NCBI GenBank assembly: GCA_003255065.1
Contig: QAOA01005727.1
Coordinates: 577,320-641,319, forward strand
Direction: 5' to 3'
DNA length: 64,000 bases
From: Cercis canadensis
Taxonomy: Eukaryota > Streptophyta > Magnoliopsida > Fabales > Fabaceae
Numbering within the stretch: position 1 is the first letter of the stretch; every line of letters begins with the position of its first letter. This document shows positions 59,241-64,000 of the stretch, piece after piece. Below the pieces are notes generated by a model, which searched no databases, was not told where the DNA came from, and saw nothing but the letters and a program-made list of their open reading frames with translations. A program made the position numbers and the translations under genes.

Positions 59241-59360
59241 TGGATTAAAGAAACAGATGATCATAAAGCAGAGAAGGTTGTTGTAGCAACAGCAACTGAT
59301 TCAAAACAAGGGAATCCATTGACAGGACCATTAGACAAAACAAAGGAGTTATCACCAAAG
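59241..59360 (+). CDS. NLR unit C exon 5 (polar cassette)
   Basis: Same 40-codon cassette as in units A and B, open: WIKETDDHKAEKVVVATATD to KELSPK, then gtaaca. Phase 0 both ends. Confidence 0.76.
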
Positions 59361-59759
59361 GTAACATTATTGTCCATTTTTTGTCTTCATATAACTAATT
59401 AGTGAAGTTTAGTTATCAAGCAAATTCTTAGTAATCTTTTTTGGGGTTTTGCTCTGATTCTAGAAGAAACAGAGAAGGAAATTGTTCAAAGATGTCCAGC
59501 TCTGTGTCTACTCTACAGAAACTTCATTTTTCATTCTCGTCCTTCAGAAATTTAAAATAGTCTATTTATATTCCAATTGCAACCATTTAACCACTGACTA
59601 GTGGCAATTCACAACACACAACGCTAACTAAATTAGACATTAGTTACAGCAACACGCAGTTAAAGAAACAATATCTTATATACATTCTAATGATTAGTTA
59701 CATATAAAGATATACTGTCAAAAAAAAATTCAACTTACATATCTTTTGGTGCTTCACAG

Positions 59760-61744
59760 AGCATTAAAGGAAATGTTCAAGGGAATCCTACACCAAAAAT
59801 AGATAAAATATTAACATCATCTTCTCATTCAGAACCACATAACACAGTCTCAGAGCTATTAGTTACATCCACACAAGTAAGTTTAATGCATTCATTTTAG
59901 CTTGTTTTCTTCCTTATTTATTCATGAAGTTAACCAACAAAGCAACATGGTTATATCCTTTTGTTTCACTCAGGTTATTAAAGAAACAGAGAAGAAAAAT
60001 CAGCAAGAGTGTTCTGCATCAGAGAAACCAGCAATGGCAACTTGCTCAACTCCATCTCTCAGCCCTTCGGCTATATCTTCTAATGAAGTACAGAATTCTC
60101 TAGAACCTATGATGAATATATAATAGTTCTGGACTTACAACATCAAAGAAACTACAAATTATTCTTCTTTTTTTTTCTTCCCCCATACAGGTTATTGAAC
60201 CTACCATGGTAACTCCGTCAACTGATTCAGAACCAAGGAAGCCATCTACAGAACCATTAGTTTTTCCACAGGTAAATTCATTGCATCCTTCCAAATATTG
60301 AATGAACTGTTAATCTCATGAGAAATGAACAAAAATAACTAGCAGTAAAATTCTGACATTCATGTAGCCAAAAAGAATAAAAAAAATTTCTTACTTTCAT
60401 TAACAGTACATTAGATATATCTAAAACTAATTTCCTTTTTTGGTTTATCTTTACATAGGAGTTGGCGTTAGAAGAGTCAAGAAAATATACAATCATGATA
60501 GAGCAACAGGCACTTGAACAAACGATATCTAATATACATTCTACTGCTTTATTAAATATTAAGGTATACTATCAATGAAAAATCCAACTTAAATATCCAT
60601 CCTACTTTGCAGAGCATTCAAGGAGATCCTACACCAGAAAAAGATAAATTGGGAACTTTATCTTCTCCTTCAGAATCACGGGCCTTAGCACCAGGGCCAT
60701 TAGTTACTCCTATGCCTAAAACACCCTCACAAGTAAGTTTATTGCANTATAATAGTTCTGGACTTACAACAACAAAGAAACTACAAATTATTCTCTTTTT
60801 TTTTTTTCCCCATACAGGTTATTGAAGCTACCATAGTAACTCTGTCAACTGATTCAGAACCATTAGTTTTTCCACAGGTAAATTCATTGCATCCTTCCAA
60901 ATATTAAATGAACTGTTAATCTCATGAGAAATGAACGAAAATAACTAGCAGTAAAATTCAAACATTCATGTAACCAAAAAGAATAAAAAATTTCTTACTT
61001 TCATAAAAAGTACATTAGATTTATCTATGCTTCTGCAGAAGACAATTTCACTTGTAAGTTTACAGGTATCTTTTCTGTAGTAAAATATATGAAATGGTTC
61101 AAAAGCTAAGACTAACACCTTTGTCCTTATTCATTATTTCATACGCATGGCCAAAAAACAATTCATGATTTCATACAGGAATTGGTGGATGAACAAATTT
61201 AGTACTGAACCAATTGCCACCAACCAACATCAGCCACTTGGAGAAACCGAAATCACTACAGAAATTCCTCAGAGTTAATATATCTCCGAATGAAGTGCAT
61301 AATGCTATAGAAACTATGCTGAATATATAGTGAACCCCAAAAAAAAATGACTTATATATGGTTCAAGATTAGTGTGTTTTTTTTATTCATTATTTCATAT
61401 AAGAGTTGGTGGATGAACAACAATCAACAAGTGAACCATTTTCTACTAACCAACATCAGCCACTTGAAGTTCCTCAGAGAGCTAATATATCTTCTAGTGA
61501 AGTACATATTGCTATGGAACCTATGATGAATATACAGTGATTCTGAATTTGCAACATTAAAGAAGTTTCAAGTTCTTCATCTTTTCTTTTTTATTCCATA
61601 CAGGCTGTAGAAGAACCAGTAGATAGTGCTCTAAAGAGTGCTATATCTGAGAAAGCTACCACAGTGGCTCTGTCAACTGATTCAAAACCAAGGAATTCAT
61701 CCGCAGAATCATTAGATTTTCCAACACGAGAAGCATGTCCACAG
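59760..61744 (+). CDS. NLR unit C run of small polar cassette exons
   Basis: Predicted phase-0 exons: 59760-59876, 59974-60087, 60191-60271, 60459-60563, 60613-60732, 60818-60877, 61179-61202 (ends in TAG, same as unit B), 61403-61501 (acceptor shifted to ataag, so probably broken) and 61604-61744. They are in the same classes as unit B. Relative to unit B, the part equal to about 49760-51085 is deleted (junction near 59655), and after the N at 60746 a piece equal to 51549-51860 and then to 52390 onward follows, so the order is partly repeated. Skipping any of these exons keeps the frame. The exon at 61604 (AVEEPVDSALKSAISEKATT) has a clean cag acceptor and gtaaat donor and leads into the terminal exon. 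Confidence 0.62.
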
Positions 61745-62019
61745 GTAAATACATTGCATCCTTCCAAATATGGAAGTGCAACAGTCATCACAGATTCTTG
61801 TTTTTTTATAGCTCAATTTAATTCTACTGTTAAAGCTTTGCTTTAATTTGTAATTGAACAAGGTATGAAAAATTGGAGAAATTAATGGTTTTATTTACTA
61901 AAATTTCACTGTTTAAGCCATATGGGAACAGGTTTCACTTGGTCAACAAAAGAAAAGTGAACTACATACAATTTAAGATTAATGTGTTTTTCTTATTAGT
62001 TACTTCTTCTTCATGCTAG

Positions 62020-62826
62020 AGCGAAGTCAAGGTCAGCCAAATTGATACCTACACTGTTAAAGAAACTGAAGCTGATCCTTTAAACATTAATGACTTTGTG
62101 GAAGATGATCTCTTTAAGTTACTTCAATCTATGGAAGAAGGCGCTGATGTCAAGCATCCTGCTCTTGAAGATAATATTGTGGTTAAGGCCCTTGCCGATC
62201 TCGAAGCCTCTCTTAAGATGCCTTTCAAAGATATGGCTAACTCAGAAGCCAACAGTCTGCGTCTTGAGAATGCTCTCAACTGCTTGTCACATTGTTCTAA
62301 TGAAGATGGATCTCTTTTGGCTGGAATTAAAGCTAGAATAGACTCTATACACAAAAATGTTCTAAGTCATCTATCTTCTTTTAAGCAAGCTTCTGCTACC
62401 CTTGATGAATTTAAAGTGCTTGAAGAAAAAGAGAAGTCTATCGAGGAGGAACTACCTCAACGAAAGGAGATTGCCTTTACTCTTTTCTCCAAAATTTCCA
62501 AAACCAAGAAGTCCATGGCTGAGGCTCAACAGAAGGAAACAGATTTGAAGGAACAAATCTCAAAGTTGCAACTTGAACTAAAGAGCGTGGGAAAAGATAT
62601 TACAGATTATGAGGGCAACCTATCTTCTCTTGAAAAGCAAAAGGAAAAATTTCACACAGAAGTCAAAGGGTTCAAGGAAGAGTTTGAGTATGTGAAGAAA
62701 AGCAACTCTCAAATGGTGGAAAATCAAAGAAAAGCTCAGCAAAAGTTATTGAAGCTGGATTCTGAATGGTCAGCCTTGTATAGCCAATTTGAGCAAATCC
62801 GCACTGCTGCTGCCAATCAATCTTAG
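62020..62826 (+). CDS. Terminal coiled-coil exon (NLR C-terminal domain or separate gene end)
   Basis: After acceptor atgctag the frame reads SEVKVSQIDTYTVKETEADP, then DFVEDDLFKLLQSMEEGADV and some 200 residues of strongly helical, charged heptad-like sequence (FKVLEEKEKSIEEELPQRKE, LKEQISKLQLELKSVGKDI, FEYVKKSNSQMVENQRKAQQ) to TAG 62824-62826; 268 codons. No signal peptide or membrane span. I do not recognise the domain; a long parallel coiled coil for oligomerisation or binding is the natural reading. It is the only clean long exon at the 3' end and is in phase 0 with the preceding cassette. It could belong to a separate gene whose upstream exons are the cassettes, but exons 4-5 tie the cassettes to the LRR frame. 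Confidence 0.75.
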   Translation, partial: SEVKVSQIDTYTVKETEADPLNINDFVEDDLFKLLQSMEEGADVKHPALEDNIVVKALADLEASLKMPFKDMANSEANSLRLENALNCLSHCSNEDGSLLAGIKARIDSIHKNVLSHLSSFKQASATLDEFKVLEEKEKSIEEELPQRKEIAFTLFSKISKTKKSMAEAQQKETDLKEQISKLQLELKSVGKDITDYEGNLSSLEKQKEKFHTEVKGFKEEFEYVKKSNSQMVENQRKAQQKLLKLDSEWSALYSQFEQIRTAAANQS

Positions 62827-64000
62827 GTTTGCTTTTCCTTATGCTAATTTCAGTCTACATATCTCAAAGGCTTCAATTGGTACACTTTGTAACTTAAATT
62901 TCTTATTTGAGAGCTCAAACCCATCTATATATTCTATTTGATAGCATGTCTTTCAAGCATTGGAAATTATAATTTTGTTGTACCCGGAAAGTGCTAGTTC
63001 TAATTGTTTTTACTTATTTTGTTCAAAACAATCACAATACCAAATAATAAAACACTATGCCACTTTGAATTCAATTTTGATCTACTATCACAGTACAGAG
63101 ACAATGAAAGCGATTATGCCATATATTGTTACATGTCAAATATTTTAAGAACTTCATTGATGTGGCATTTTAAAGTAGTTATGTATAGAGTTTTACATAT
63201 ACAATAGGTCAAATATAAACATACATATATGAGGACCGCTAAGTTACCCACCTTGCGCAAACAGTATTAGGTACCACCCTTAGGTGGTGATACACTGGCT
63301 CTTAATGCCAGTCTTCAAGTGGTTCCAGCTAAGCATCTATTTTTGTGAATAAATATTCTGTTTTATGAATTCTTCTAATTTCTAAAGTGTAGAATCATCT
63401 ACAAGTTGTTTCTGTATAATTTTGCTCTGTAAGTTGATAGCTTTCTAATTTCTGATTTTGACCCATTGCAGACTATAACATGAGTTCATTTATAAAAGTT
63501 TCTCTGATGTTATTAAGTTCTCCAATTTTTATGACCTTAGACTCGCAATTCTGTTAAAGCCTTAAAATAATTTATGTGAATTCTACAAACCTATTCCTCT
63601 CCAAGCTTGATAATTTAACTGTTTTTCAGGGTCTTCTTTGTATAGAAAACATTACAAGAAGATTTCCTGGTCTCCTCCTTTTCTTTATACAAGACCTTGA
63701 AATTGCACAAGAAACATATGCCAAGTTATTTTTTAGAGTTGCCCATAGATTTATATATTGACGAATCCAATGGCCATATATTACAATTCAGTATAACCAT
63801 ATGTAAATGCGTATTTTCAATACAAGATACTTTAATTTTGACAAAAAGTAAAAAAAAAGCTGTCGTTAAAATCATAGTAATATGAGAATCTTTGACATAA
63901 ATATTACACTTTACAAACAAATTTACCAATTTATAACAGTTTCTAACTTAATTACTTAAATATTACAATTTTAAAAAAATTAAAGACAAAAAAAAAAAAA
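62827..64000. other. 3' flank, no gene seen
   Basis: AT-rich sequence downstream of the terminal exon, with the hairpin accacc-ctta-ggtggt at 63273-63288 and an A run at the window edge. Short frames of 60-67 codons on both strands overlap one another and have no support. No clear polyadenylation signal cluster can be singled out. Confidence 0.55.

Noticed and set aside
63273..63288. Perfect hairpin accacc-ctta-ggtggt as a terminator
   Set aside because: Plant pol II genes do not use such terminators; it is probably part of an old repeat.

Overview
The window is AT-rich nuclear DNA of a flowering plant, almost certainly a eudicot. It holds a disease-resistance (NLR) gene cluster of the RPS2/At4g27190-like coiled-coil class with plant-type GT-AG introns, a decayed Ty1-copia element, plant Helitrons, a hairpin MITE, a foldback element carrying a plant gene exon, and several layers of recent duplication. 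I cannot name the species. Two long N runs (8943-9841 and 52655-53436), one short run (32240-32249) and scattered single Ns mark unfinished assembly. Some duplications next to single Ns may be artefacts.

Layout. 1-1860: copia remnant (gag, protease, integrase) with several stops. 1861-8942: repeat blocks, with a Helitron fragment at 2778-3832, two copies of a 619-bp unit (5243-6446), a 120-bp x 3 repeat (6834-7190) and a 181-bp hairpin MITE copied twice. 9842-19966 and 19967-26977: two head-to-tail Helitrons on the minus strand. Each carries a broken RPA1-like/PIF1-like helicase fusion, and the first also holds an ankyrin-PGG membrane protein fragment. 26978-35270: the same repeat blocks again, including a 619-bp tandem array (27774-30684) and tandem exon-like modules. 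37170-38150: a long-inverted-repeat element around an exon that resembles a subtilase-propeptide inhibitor. 38319-38440: poly-A tract.

38884-62826: three NLR units on the plus strand. Unit A (38939-44980) has an open CC-NB-ARC-LRR exon 1 and LRR exons, but its 3' end is cut off. Unit B (44981-52654) lacks CC and NB-ARC; it starts inside exon 1, fused to unit A's intron, and keeps a long run of small downstream exons. Unit C (53491-62826) has the 5' end but with a 276-bp in-frame CC deletion, a nonsense codon at the start of the LRR, and a solo LTR in an intron; it runs on to a terminal coiled-coil exon.

The most striking signal is the 3' architecture of the NLRs. The LRR frame continues, through introns that keep phase, into a run of small exons that are nearly all phase 0 and multiples of three. 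They encode repeated polar segments rich in Ser, Thr, Glu and Pro and fall into a few sequence classes, as expected from tandem exon duplication. The run ends in an exon of 268 codons encoding a long coiled coil (62020-62826). I read this as an NLR family with an expandable disordered linker and a C-terminal coiled coil. Units A and C share nonsense codons that unit B lacks, and no unit is complete in this window, so the working state of the cluster is uncertain.
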